From assembly GCA_018806915.1 (NCBI GenBank), contig JAGKQI010000079.1:1267001-1331000 (forward strand): DNA of 64,000 bases. The letters run 5' to 3'. This document shows positions 12,098 to 22,113 of the stretch, piece after piece (within the stretch, counting starts at the first letter, position 1; every line of letters begins with the position of its first letter). A model generated the notes under the pieces. That model searched no databases. It saw only the letters and a list, made by a program, of their open reading frames with translations, and was not told the DNA's origin. This DNA comes from Phytophthora colocasiae. Lineage: Eukaryota; Oomycota; Peronosporomycetes; Peronosporales; Peronosporaceae. Position numbers and translations under genes: made by a program.

Positions 12098-12456
12098 ACA
12101 CGACGTACGTAATGACGCAGTGGCTTGAATACCTCTCAAGCGGACTTGTGCAGTAGCAAGCAAATTGAACTCTGTTTATCGTTTATCTTCCTCATAACTA
12201 TCATATCTTTCTGGTATCTCTCTTCTTCTTGTCGTCTTTTGCGTCCTTTATGCAGTCAGTCTTCATATCTCAGGTACTCTTGGTCTTTGTATACATCTGG
12301 TACTTTGACTTGGTCTCAGTATGCAGTCTGTGCAGCCGATCTCGATGGGTTGACAGGTAGAGACGTCATTACGGGGGATGTGCAGGTCAGTAATCACTTG
12401 AATGCGTGACTTGAACTTGGGTTCACTTGGTTTCAGTATGGTCTTGGATCTTCGGT

Positions 12457-12524
12457 GGTTTCGGAGTCTGGTATCCTGGTTTTCAGAGTCTGAAGTCACT
12501 TGGTTTTCAGAGTCTTAGTCACTC
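12457..12524. repeat. Three degenerate direct repeats in the LTR
   Basis: Units of about 22-24 bp centred on GGTTTTCAGAGTCT are separated by short variable tails. Three units also occur inverted at 38111-38180 and from 53546. The LTR at 20399 keeps only two (21528-21575), so the copy number varies. Confidence 0.55.
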
Positions 12525-13018
12525 AGAATTAGAGATACCAGAGTCTTGAGTATTTCGAAAAAAAACCAGAGTACGGAGCACCAATGCTACAACGTACATG
12601 AAGATCTTGAGGGTTGCGCGGGTGCGCGGCGTCCGGCGCGCGATACTTGGTCTCTGCGGGTATACATTGTGAATCCTTGAACCATCCATCGTCGCGCTGG
12701 ACGGTAACGGGATGAGGTCTCTCAGAGATACGTTCTTCTGAGAGACTTTCCGCCAGAACTTACGCACTCATCGTCGGGGAAAGTCCGGTGACCAGACAGA
12801 GTGTAGTTGACCTTCAGAGTTGTGCGCACTCTGAAGTACACTTCTGGTCCTTTGGGCCCCTTTACAGTCAGGCGAAGGTTTATCCACAATCTTCCACAGA
12901 TGTCGCACGGGTGTGGTCGCGTCCCAAAGTCCCTTTTGCTTATAACCCATAGTATAACCAATCACATCGTAACGTAATATCCACCTGTCGCTCGAAAATC
13001 GGAATTAACATCATGTCA

Positions 13019-13251
13019 CAGACTCCTCGCGTTCGAAGACAAACGACACCTACGAGGGTAGTCACAAGGTGGCACGCCAAGCCACTTTCTGGATACCCAT
13101 TTGGACACCGGAAGGTGGTGCTGACTCACTCCAACTGGACACCTGACTACTAACTCTCTTTTGGAGTTTTTTGTGTCTGGGTTGTTCCTTTTGGACGGCA
13201 CGCTATACGCAACCCCCTGGGCGGTCAAAAGTGTTCACCCACTTCGCCACA
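13019..13251 (+). repeat. 3' end of an LTR of element B (truncated)
   Basis: The sequence ends CACTTCGCCACA two bases before a tRNA primer-binding site, like the A-family LTR end TTCGCGACA. Its 5' side is cut by the LTR of element A at 13018. The simplest reading is that A inserted into this LTR, with the missing part lying left of the window (inference). Confidence 0.7.
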
Positions 13252-13253
13252 GC

Positions 13254-13282
13254 TGGTGCGCGTGCCCGGATTCGAACCGAGG
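13254..13282 (+). other. Extended primer-binding site (29 nt) of element B
   Basis: It starts TGGTGCGCGTGCCCGGAT and continues 11 nt further (TCGAACCGAGG). Read in reverse complement this gives a full T-arm with the canonical GGTTCGAATCC loop and stem. The match therefore extends past tRNA position 58. The spacer to the LTR is 2 bases, as in the A family. Confidence 0.8.
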
Positions 13283-13367
13283 ATATCACCGAGTTATCTT
13301 TTTTTTATTTTTTTGTTGATTAGTTTTAGGGGATTGATTGCTTGCTAACTTTCCAAGTGTGATTGTT

Positions 13368-14913
13368 ATGACTGGAAGTGGAAGTGGAAGCACGCACAAA
13401 GGAGGAGGCGACGCGTCTCTAAGTGGAATGACTACGAGGTCGTCGCGTCGGTTGAAGGGGCAGCAGCCTGATGAGCATGAAGATTTGGATGCAGTTATCA
13501 GAAAAAATCGTCAGGCGAACGCTGCTGCTCTGGAAGCCAAGGAAGCGAAGGAAGCACTGAAAGAAGAAGAAGAAGAATCTGAACCAGATCAACTGGACGC
13601 GCACCACGCGAGGATAGTGGCTCGGAAGAGTCTTCGGGAGAAGAAGGTGATCCTGAGCAGGAGGAGTCTGGGTCCGACGAGGATCCGGACGAAGAAGAAG
13701 AAGTGTCTGAATCCGACATCGAAAGACGTCCGGATGATGCACTGGTGGACGATTCCGGCCTAGAGGAGTCCGATGGAGAAGAGTATGACGCCGTTCCAAG
13801 TGAGGCTGAAGACTCTGGAGCAGATGTGTCCGATGAAGAAGCTGTCGAAGTGGAGTTCCCCATGGAGGATCGAGTTCCGAACTCTCCTCCACCTGGAAGA
13901 ATGGCTCCGGTCGGGGAAGCCCGAGAAGAATCATCGCAGTTCAAGACTGAAGTCAAAACTGAAGTGCGCCCGTTATCGCCAGTTCGTGAAGAAGCTGTGC
14001 TTGAAGACGAGGTTCTATCTCAGCCGGACGCTATGGAAGTGGAGATACCGCAATTAATTTCGGGAGATTCACCGCTTCCGGATGACTGGCGTTTTTCGGA
14101 GGTGCCTGTGGTGCCCGCCCAAGCAACGCCCCGTTTTGTCTCAGACACTCAGATGCATGAAGCTCCAGAAGGTGGACGGATGTCACCTGAACCCCTAATG
14201 ACTGATGTTTAAGCGAAGGAGTATGTGGCTGCTCAAGTCCGACGCTGGGAGCAGGACAGTTCCGAAAGGAACTATCCACCTGATTTCCATCATGGCTGGC
14301 CGCAAGTCTACCTGGAGTGCGAACCGTTCATCGGGGCCGCTGCGATGACTTCGGAATACTTGAACCGTCGCATTCTAATGCCGGCTCAGACTGACGCTTG
14401 GATCTCAGAGTTGCAGATACAACGTCTGACTTTCGGGGTTGTTCAAGATGTCCAAGGTGCGCTGATCCCGCCTGCGGAGTTTTCGCCACGAGAATGTATC
14501 GCCGTTCTTCAAACGATGCTATTCGAGGCTGGATTCAGTTTCGTCAACTTGGTTCCAGGATGGTTTAGGACGCGAATGTTCAGGTCCACCCGGATTTGGT
14601 TCGACAAGTGGTTGGTGACGTGTTTCGGTTGCTCGTGGTTGAGATGATCGAGTGGAGACAAGTTATGCTCCGTTCTCACGAGTACATCAGAATTTTGGAG
14701 ACTTCTGGAAGACAAGGATTTTATCAACAACATCCGGAAGTGTTTTGTCAAGATGAAGGTGTTGTCATTTCGGATTACGAGATAGCACTACTCGGTCGCG
14801 ACTTCTCAAGGCAGCTCCAGTTGGCAGGTTTTCGGAAGGCGCGAAGTCCAAGGGGGTCACCTCAAGGGGTGGCCCAGCCGAAGCGGCTCCAACGTGTCAT
14901 CCGATCGTGGTGA
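13368..14913 (+). pseudogene. gag1-like N-terminal region of element B
   Basis: The likely start is MTGSGSGSTHKGG (13368). Three segments in different frames can be followed: 13368-13763 (basic start, TTRSSRRLKGQQPDEHEDLD, then a Lys/Glu stretch), about 13560-14212 (acidic Ser/Glu region with FKTEVKTE), and 14225-14913 with the conserved domain (WISELQIQRLTFG, CIAVLQTMLFEAGF) in two frames. The last two motifs align with WISEFHARRHGFG and CVAVLQTMLYEAGF of the A family, so the domain predates the split of the two families. It ends at QPKRLQRV near 14900, where a deletion joins it to the RT. It is broken by at least two frameshifts and a stop. Confidence 0.75.
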
Positions 14914-15863
14914 TCATCAAGAAGAATGGCGTAGACATTCGGCTGTGCATCGATTATCGGCTGGTGAACAGCCTCACGAGACTGGATCTACCCGATGCCC
15001 TTGATCAATGACCTGCTAGAAGATCTCGACAAGGTTCTATGGTATTCTCGCTGGACATGGCCAGTGGATTCTGGGTCGTGTCTATGACTGACCGAGCTCG
15101 CGCGATCTCGGCTTTCATCACTCCATTTGGCCTCTTCGAGTGGCATCGCATGCCGTTCGGGCTGAAGAACGCCCTCGTAGACAATGCCCTATATGGATTT
15201 TTGAAGATCTCCCAGCCAGGTGCGGAAGGCTCTGCGGATGTGTTCGGATCAGGAATCCCGGAAGATCCCGGTTGCCCGTCGGTGCTTGGACGGAGATCAT
15301 ACATCGATGATATCTTGATCACGGCATCATGGAATCAAATGTGCGATCGGGTAGAAGACCTATTGGAGGCCTGTGATAAGTGGAATCTCTCGATCAGCGT
15401 GGCAAAGAGCTTCTGGGGCATGGATAAGGTGGAATATCTCGGGCACAAGGTGTCGATCGATGGACTAGAGGCAAACCCGAAGGACCTGAAATCCCTGACG
15501 GACCTACCATTCCCAGGATCGCTCCGATCTATGCAGTCCTTCTTAGGGAGCCTGAACTATTATAGTCGGTTCATCGAGGATTACGTGATCTACGCATCGG
15601 TTCTGTATGAACTACATGAAGTGGAGTTCGCAGAACTGAGGAGGCGACCGGACCTACGGAAGATCATGGACAGAACGAACCCGATCTCCCATGATCCTAC
15701 TAAGCAGGAGTCAGATCGAGATGGATCGCGAGACATTTCGGGTCAAGGAGGCGATAGTGCCCCGGACCCAGACTTGGGGGCGACGTGTTCCTCCAGATCG
15801 AGCGAAATTAAGGTCGCCACGGAGCTCAAGACGGAGGATGAGAGGTGGAGTAGAGCGCCTTGA
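14905..15863 (+). pseudogene. Reverse transcriptase of element B, degenerate
   Basis: The sequence enters the RT at VIIKKNGVDIRLCIDYR, frameshifts near 14990-15040, then continues as LDMASGFWVVSMTDRARAI, MPFGLKNA, RRSYIDDILI (the YxDD site at about 15296-15315), LGHKVSIDGLEANP and FLGSLNYYSRFIEDY. Compared with the A family, about 5 to 10 residues are missing after MPFGLKNA (the PxxYQ step). The remainder (15600-15863) is a Glu/Arg-rich linker toward the RNase H. The protein is not translatable as a whole. Confidence 0.85.
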
Positions 15864-16332
15864 AAGCTAAGATCGCATCGACTCCAGTCCTCCGCCACTT
15901 CGATACGGCGAATTGCCTGTGGTGATCGTGTATGCCAGCGACTGGGCGATCTCCGCTGCGCTGACGCAAGAACATGACCAGGTCTACCACCCGGTCGCGT
16001 TCGCCAGCCGAACCCTGAAAACGAACGAGCTGAACTACAATGTTGCAGAGAAAGAAGTGTTATCCCTGTTACGGATCCTGGATCTGTACTACACCATGTT
16101 GGTGGGTCGCCGGATCAAGGTCTTGACCCGGCATTCCACCCTTGCCTAGTTGTTCAAGTCAGCCGGTCTCCAATGGCGCCTAGGTCAATCGCCTGTGCTC
16201 CTATCCCAATGGTCGCTCGAGATCACGAAATGTACGAAAGGGGAAGACGAGATACTGGGGGCGATCGCGGCCAGCATGACGCCCAGAACGAAGGTCGACG
16301 ACGCCCTGATCGCGATCGCACCCCTTAAGTAA
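15864..16332 (+). pseudogene. Degenerate (tether) RNase H of element B
   Basis: The frame 15913-16149 reads VYASDWAISAALTQ, VAFASRTLKTNELNY and VAEKEVLSLLRIL, the Ty3-type RNase H fold. The first catalytic Asp of the usual DAS motif is Tyr here. In the A family it is His. A stop at 16149 separates a short continuation to 16332 (LLSQWSLEITK). Loss of the same Asp in both families fits a structural tether rather than an active nuclease. Confidence 0.72.
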
Positions 16333-16356
16333 CCCAAGCGCCGGATCCAAGCCCCA

Positions 16357-16770
16357 GTGCCCACGGTGGGTCAAGATGAAGAGTTATGGGTGTTAAGATT
16401 TGACGGGTCAGCTCGGGTCAAACGAGGTGGGGGCATTCCATTCAGCGCGATTGTGTGGAGACTACCTGGTTGGGAGATAACTGACGCTAGATCTGGTTAC
16501 GCCGGAGGTCTCACAGTTAACGAGGCAGAATACAACGGGCTCCTCTTAGGGCTCGATATGCTCGCAGGTCGGGATCGCCGTCGCCTGGTGATTTGTGGTG
16601 ATTCAAATCTCGTGATCCGTCAAGTTTGTGGCGAGATCGATTGTAAGGCGCCATGATTAACGATATTGAAACAGAGGACCCTAGACCGTCTGATGGGATG
16701 GAGCAATCACGAGCTGGTTCATGTGAAGAGAGACTGGAACGGGAGCGCAGACAGCCTAGCAAGTACCGCT
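16357..16770 (+). pseudogene. Second RNase HI-like domain of element B
   Basis: FDGSARVKRG, LTVNEAEYNGL, VICGDSNLVIRQV and, after a frameshift near 16655, LVHVKRDWNGSADSLAS supply the D-E-D-D catalytic set of RNase HI. This domain would degrade RNA in RNA-DNA hybrids during reverse transcription. An extra RNase H of archaeal-like type is known from plant Tat-lineage and oomycete LTR elements. Assignment to that type is by domain order and motifs only. Confidence 0.75.
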
Positions 16771-18263
16771 CTACAACGTCAAGGCGGGATCGAGGTTCGC
16801 GCCGAGAAAGACCAGCAGGATCTAGTCACCTTAAATCGGCTAGACGAGATCCTGATCCTCAAGACTGAAGATCTGGTGGTCCGAGTGTCCGCAGTAACTA
16901 CGCGGGCCGTTCGAATGAGGTCGGACGCCGCCGTCCTACAAGAAGAGTTGGTCCGAGAGATGAGGATCGATCGGATCAAGCGGGCGCTGGACGAAGAAGC
17001 TTGGATCGCAGTATTGAAGAAATACCTGATCGGGCCGATTACGGACATCACTCAAGCGGAATCGCGATCCTATAGTAAGATCGCGTCCGACTACGAGGTA
17101 GACGAGCATAATCTACTTTTCTACTGTCCCCCAACGTCGAGGTCGAACGTCGATCGAGACCGACTGATGAAGCTAGTGGTCCCAGAAACGCTACAACAGG
17201 ATGCCCTGCACCACTACCATACGACTCTCGAAGGCGGACACCAAGGAATCGGGCGTACCTACCAACGGATCCGGGATTACTTCCACTGGAGAGGACTGTA
17301 TCGGAGCGTGCAACGATACGTGGGCGAGTGCGTGGATTGTGAGACAGGAAAAGGTAGATCCACTATCCAAGGCGAATCCCCAGGGAATTTGCAAGCGACT
17401 TACCCGTTCCAGATTATAGCAATGGACCATATACCGTCCTTGCTCAGATCCGATAAGGGCAACACCGAGTTGCTGATCTGGGTCGATCTGTTCTCGGGAT
17501 ATGTGATTGCCAAGGCCAGTTCCTCTCGATCCGCCCAGACGATCGCGGAATCTTATGAGGAGTGCGTGTTCCGAAGATTTGGTGCCAGCGAGATCATCCG
17601 ACACGATCGGGAGCCGGGTTTCATGTCCGACTTCTTCCGATCGTTCAACAGGATATTGGGGCAACGGCAGCGAGCGACGATGGCATATCGCCCCCAAGTC
17701 AATGGAACAGCAGAACGAATGATACAGACGGCAACGAGGGCGATCAAGATGTATGTCCAGGATCTTGATCAGAAGGACTGGGATGAGTACGCTGAGCGGT
17801 TAACGTTCGCGATCAACACCGCCCACGACCGGATCCGGAGAGATACCCCTCATTATCTGGTACACGGGTGGGATCCGAGATCGACGTTGGAGGCTACGAT
17901 ACGAGTTGGGTCCACCAGGCATCACGATCGTGATCCTCGTGGGTCCAAAGATACTATCAGCAGTCGCGGGAACAGGTCAATGTCCGTTTGCGGGAAGCGA
18001 TCGCGAATCGGGCGGATCAGCATAACGAAGAGATCGACCCCCACGGGATCGAGGTTGGATCCCGTGTCCGGTTATACCTCGATCGCGTGAGGGAAGGCTA
18101 CGCACGTAAATTGGCACATTTATGGCATGGTCCGTTCCGAGTAGCAGAAAAGATCAATGAGTTCACGATCAAGCTGGAAATTGCGGGATCCGGGTATCAC
18201 ATATTCCCGATAGTCCATGTCTCGAAGCTGAAACTGGTGCGGAACTTTCCCGACCGACCCTGA
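16771..18263 (+). pseudogene. Integrase of element B
   Basis: The open frame 16666-18090 carries an HHCC finger (HHYHTTLEGGHQG ... CVDC), the DDE core (MDHI, RHDREPGF, NGTAERMIQT) and the region HYLVHGWDPRS. A frameshift near 17930 moves the C-terminus to 17988-18263 (GSRVRLYLDRV, KLAHLWHGPFRV, HIFPIVHVSKLKL), the GPY/F-like module. Catalytic residues are all present, so decay here is confined to the C-terminal shift. The coding stretch is striking for its GATC density. Confidence 0.85.
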
Positions 18264-18275
18264 GTCGAGCTGACC

Positions 18276-18500
18276 GTGAACGAGGCCGATCGCCTAGATT
18301 TCGACGAAACCTTGCTCCCGGAGGATAGTTGGACCCCAGATCTGGATGCCGACGAGTACGAAGTTGAGCGGATTTCCAACATGCGATGCGGAAAGCGGAC
18401 TCGCTACGGCAGGATTTACCGAGAGTTCCTGGTACACTGGGTCGGATATGATGATCCGACTTGGGTTAAAAGGCGGACCTCAATTGTGGAGCTATACTGA
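18276..18500 (+). pseudogene. Chromodomain of element B integrase
   Basis: This encodes 74 residues: LPEDSWTPDLDADEYEVERI, then RYGRIYREFLVHWVGYDDP. The aromatic cage positions of a chromodomain are visible (Y of EYEVE; W and Y of HWVGY), but the usual WEP/WLP tail is changed to TWVKRR and the frame ends at 18500. It is separated from the integrase by a stop at 18261-18263. Its role would be to direct integration to marked chromatin. Confidence 0.72.
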
Positions 18501-20398
18501 GCACGTTCTTGCGAGACCACGCGAACCGGAACCGATTCGGCGTGATGCAGTCATATGAAGAGGTGTAGGTGGACGGCAGGTGAAGAAACCGGGTTGCTTC
18601 ACCGTGACCGACGAAGCTGGTCCGGAGTAAAATCTGAATCAGGGCGAGAATTTTATATTTGTGTATATGCATGTGAAACAGGGCGGTCGACGCCAGTGGA
18701 AGGTGATCCTGGGCGCTCTGGTGAAGATGATGGAGGGTCACGACTTGGAGGCGATGGGTACAGGCTATTCTCGAATGGTGACTATGGTAGACATTTGAAT
18801 TACGTGGGTTATTATCAAGGACTGGGGACTGATGAAGGATGCGATACCCAAAACGAAGATCGAGTGTGGGCCTGGTCGTATTGTGCGAATTGCATCAGAA
18901 GCAGGCCAACATTGAGTATTGGACTTATTTTACTGTCAACAGTAAGTGATGCTTGAACTTAGATAGCGCTTACACTTCGATATCGCGGAACATTGGAGGT
19001 GATCATGCTGGGTGTATCGAGATCGGCAGTGAGGGCTGGATATGACAATACCGAGTGCAAGTTTGGCTCAATTACGCGAAACACCGAGTCGTTATTGCTT
19101 ATTTACGATCGTTTGTTTAAGAACAAGTTCGTTTCAAGCTTATCACAGGTGATGTGTCGAGATGACGTACCAGCTGCACCTGATCACGCCCAACATTACA
19201 TTACCGACGTTTTGTACCCATTGGAAGTTGATACGATGGGACGTACTATATTACGACCTCAATCACGTCGAACGTCGCCGAATTTCTTTGAGTATGGGGC
19301 ACCAACAAGGTAGCTGTGCCGGGAGCGCCGGTGTATTATCCTTTTTCCTGCGGGAACAACAAGACAAGAGGACATTGCTCGATTACAGATTACGTTGTAG
19401 TCCACCGGACTGAATGGGGTTTTCGTCACGGTTCACTGCATACGTCAATACCAGTCGTTTCTAATGCAGCGAGTTCGAAGTGAATCCCCGTGTGATACAA
19501 CTTGCGAACTGAGGGCGGATGTGGTAAAGCACATCTCGAATTTTCGTACTTACTCGAGAAATACATGGGATTAGTATGGTGGACCGATGGCTGCTTCCGA
19601 TCGCTTTGGACGACGCTAGTTCAGTGAGATCTCGCTTGATCCGGTGCTGTAAACCCATGATCACTGCAGATATGGGTGGATATTTCTCGATCACGCTTCG
19701 AGTGTATACTGGATACTCAGTCCAAGTCAAAGTTTGATCTGCTGATGATTAGCGTCGACAGATATTCTTGAGGTCGAAAGACTGTGATCCTCGATGGAGA
19801 GGTACACGTGACACCCCAGGAGTGAAGATCACCGAGGATCCAGTCGATTCGGCAGTCATGAGGAGGAGACCAACTAGGATTGCTGACGATCTTGAGTTTA
19901 AGTGTGATCCGGAGGCAGTCATGTTTAAGCGATAGGCGGTGGGGTGGAGTTCACGTCAGTGAAGATCATCAGCTCGAACTAAGTATAATTGGCCGACGCG
20001 ATGTGAAGATCGGCGAAGATTGACTGAGAATGGTGAACGGAGACCGTTGATCTTACATTATGCCTCTAAGAGCAAGGATCGATGCTCGCTAACTGTGGCA
20101 CGGGTTCGCGAGCGGATATCACGGTTAATCAAGTGTAATCTGTGGCAGTGGAGTGGTGATTGACAATAATCAAGTCATATCGAGTGGCAAGAAGGAAGGA
20201 GCAAGGGTGTTGCCACGTGATCGGCTATGGCATGGTCCTAGGTGGATACGATCTTGGCTCACGGTCCAGCCCGACGCTCGCGACCCTCCCATTGGCCTGA
20301 TCCTGATTCCCTGAAAGGACGACCAAGCGGGATCACGCGCCGATCACCTCCGACTAAGTACGATATCGGTTCCCGATTGACTCACGGCTCGATCCGAC
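18501..20398 (+). other. 3' region of element B, no recognisable gene
   Basis: This stretch of 1.9 kb has only short ORFs (longest about 133 codons at 18555-18956) without family resemblance. I see no antisense ORF like that of the A family, no polypurine tract or second B-type LTR, and no match to the LTR tail at 13019-13251. The GATC-rich composition continues. It is probably the untranslated 3' end plus decayed flank, cut by the element C LTR at 20399. Confidence 0.5.
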
Positions 20399-20980
20399 TG
20401 TCGCGAAGTCGGTGAAACTTTGGTCGCGGAGCAGGGGGGCGTATAGTGAACCCTAGTTATACGACTACTGAAAAAGGGTTTTCAGAGCCGTACAACGGTA
20501 GGTTGGCGTGTGGTACCTTGCGGTATCCTCGTGGGTTCGTTGTCTTCGGAAATATGACCCTCACCGGAGTCTGAGAGTGTGTTGTGAAGAGAAGTAGGGG
20601 TTCCCTTGGAGTCTGGTGTCGGTATTCAGGAAATCCTTCCAGGAGCGTTCGGGAGTCGGGATCTCTGGGAACCAAAATGGTTTCCAGGAAGTCGGCGGTC
20701 GGAAAGAGGTTACTATACCAGAGAAAGTCTGAAATCGGTGTCTGAATATCACAAATCCAGAACCGAGATACCTGACTTTCAGAGATAAACGACCAATATA
20801 CAGAGTTCGAAATATACAAATATATACAGCCGTTCTTATTCTTTCTAGGCCCTTGAACGGTGGGCTAACACTCCAGGTCAACTAGGGACTTGCTACCAGA
20901 CACCTGGTCTGTCTGGTATCCCTTTACGTTCGCGCACCACCCTCTTATATAGAGGGAAAATATAAACCAATACGATCGGC

Positions 20981-20988
20981 TATATATA
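20981..20988 (-). promoter_or_regulatory. LTR TATA box, element C
   Basis: TATATATA is in the same place relative to the CCCTCT/AGAGGG palindrome as in the other LTRs. Because this is a 3' LTR, transcription from it would read leftward into element B. Confidence 0.45.
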
Positions 20989-21136
20989 ACAGTCTACCTT
21001 GCACTCTGAAAACGACTGTCTAGTTTCCAGAGCCTGTCCAAACGAGCAATATGAAAATGGGCTACCGCTATAGACAAAACAAACGACCCAACTAGGATAT
21101 GGAATAGGCGGGTCCTTTCAGGTCTCTACGTTACCT

Positions 21137-21172
21137 GATCTCCACCTAAGGGGATTGAATTTGGTGGAGATC
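21137..21172. other. LTR palindrome, element C
   Basis: Arms GATCTCCACC (21137-21146) and GGTGGAGATC (21163-21172), identical to the element A copy. Confidence 0.6.
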
Positions 21173-22058
21173 ACACGACGCACGTAATGACGTAGTGGCT
21201 TGGATACCTCTCAAGCGGACTTGTGTAGTAGCAAGCAAATTGAACTCTGTTTATCGTTTATCTTCCTCATAACTATCATATCTTTCTGGTATCTCTCTTC
21301 TTCTTGTCATCTTTTGCGTCCTTTCAGCAGTCAGTCTTCATGTGTCAAGTATACTTGGCTCTTGTATGTATAAGACATCTTGACTTGATCTCAGTATGCA
21401 GTCTGTGCAGCCGATCTTGATGGGTTAACAGGTAGAGACGTCATTATGGGGGATGTGCAGGTCAGTAATCACTTGAATGCGTGACTTGAACTTGGGTTCA
21501 CTTGGTTTCAGTATGGTCTTGGATCTTTGGCGGTTTCAGAGTCTGATATCACTTGGTTTTCAGAGTCTTAGTCACTCAGAGTTAGAGATACCAGAGTCTA
21601 GAGTAAGAAACCAGAGTACGGAGCACCAATGCTACAACGTACATGAAGATCTTGAGGGTTGCGCGGGTGCGCGGCGTCCGGCGCGCGATACTTGGTCTCT
21701 GCGGGTATATATTGTGAATCCTTGAACCATCTCGCGCTGGACGGTAACGGGATGAGGTCTCTCAGGGATACGTTCTTCTGAGAGACTTTCCGCCAGAACT
21801 TAGGCACTCATCGTCGGGGAAAGTCCGGTGACCAGACAGAGTGTAGTTGACCTTCAGAGTTGTGCACACTCTGAAGTCCACTTCTGGTCCTTTGGGCCCC
21901 TTTACAGTCAGGCGAAGGTTTATCCACAATCTTCCACAGATGTCGCACGGGTGCGGCCGCGTCCCAAAGTCCCTTTCGCTTATAACCCATAGTATAACCA
22001 ATCACATCGTAACGTAATATCCACCTGTCGCTCGAAAATCGGAAATAACATCATGTCA

Positions 22059-22072
22059 ACCGCCCCTCCTGG
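22059..22072 (-). other. Polypurine tract of element C
   Basis: The minus strand reads CCAGGAGGGGCGGT directly before the LTR start at 22058. Confidence 0.75.
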
Positions 22073-22113
22073 TCACGATCCATCAGTGCGGAACTTTCTC
22101 CAAGCTGTGTATC

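Larger units (their letters stand above)
1..13018 (-). mobile_element. Element A: Ty3/gypsy LTR retrotransposon, 3' LTR cut by window edge
   Basis: Read on the minus strand the order is 5' LTR (13018-11325), primer-binding site, gag1, gag2, protease, reverse transcriptase, RNase H, integrase, a plus-strand antisense ORF remnant, polypurine tract and the start of the 3' LTR (469-1 and beyond). It is bounded on the right by element B sequence at 13019. Breaks seen: a 1-nt frameshift in gag1 near 9200, a lost pol ATG at 6986-6984, a nonsense codon near 5300, two frameshifts flanking the RT active site, and a roughly 3 kb deletion that fuses the antisense ORF to pol at about 1430. The target-site duplication cannot be checked because the other end is outside the window. 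Confidence 0.93.
11325..13018 (-). repeat. 5' LTR of element A (1,694 bp, subfamily I)
   Basis: On the minus strand it runs TGACATGATG (13018) to TTCGCGACA (11325), with TG...CA ends. It is bounded by element B at 13019 and by the primer-binding site at 11322. It contains the U3-start 79-codon ORF (12961-12722), three near-repeats of about 22-24 bp (12457-12524), a 10-bp-stem palindrome (12062-12097), a TATATATA box (11914-11907) and two further palindromes downstream of it. It shares with the LTR at 20399 a block around 12100-12175 that is replaced in the LTRs at 37616 and 53051. Confidence 0.93.
13019..20398 (+). mobile_element. Element B: decayed, internally deleted Ty3/gypsy element of a second family
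   Basis: It lies exactly between the LTR of element A (ends 13018) and the LTR of element C (starts 20399). Plus-strand order: LTR tail, primer-binding site, gag N-terminal region, deletion, RT, tether RNase H, second RNase H, integrase, chromodomain, then 1.9 kb without genes. Protein similarity to the A family is clear in every domain, but base composition differs: it is rich in GATC and poor in the CTCTG/CAGAG words that fill the A family. The gag C-terminus, knuckles and protease are absent, and no antisense ORF is present. At least six frameshifts or stops make it non-coding. Confidence 0.88.
20399..22058 (-). repeat. 3' LTR of element C (1,660 bp, subfamily I)
   Basis: It runs TGTCGCGAAG (20399) to CATGTCA (22058) on the plus strand. 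It is nearly identical to the LTR at 11325-13018, with one direct-repeat unit fewer (21528-21575). The bases just outside (CCGAC, 20394-20398) are the candidate target duplication, but the partner end of the element is lost. Confidence 0.93.

Noticed and set aside
13019..13251. A solo LTR of the A family
   Set aside because: Only the last bases resemble the A-family LTR end. The remainder is unrelated, and the following primer-binding site and gag belong to element B.
18555..18956. 133-codon ORF in the 3' region of element B
   Set aside because: No family resemblance, no counterpart in the other elements, and open frames of this size are expected by chance in this composition.
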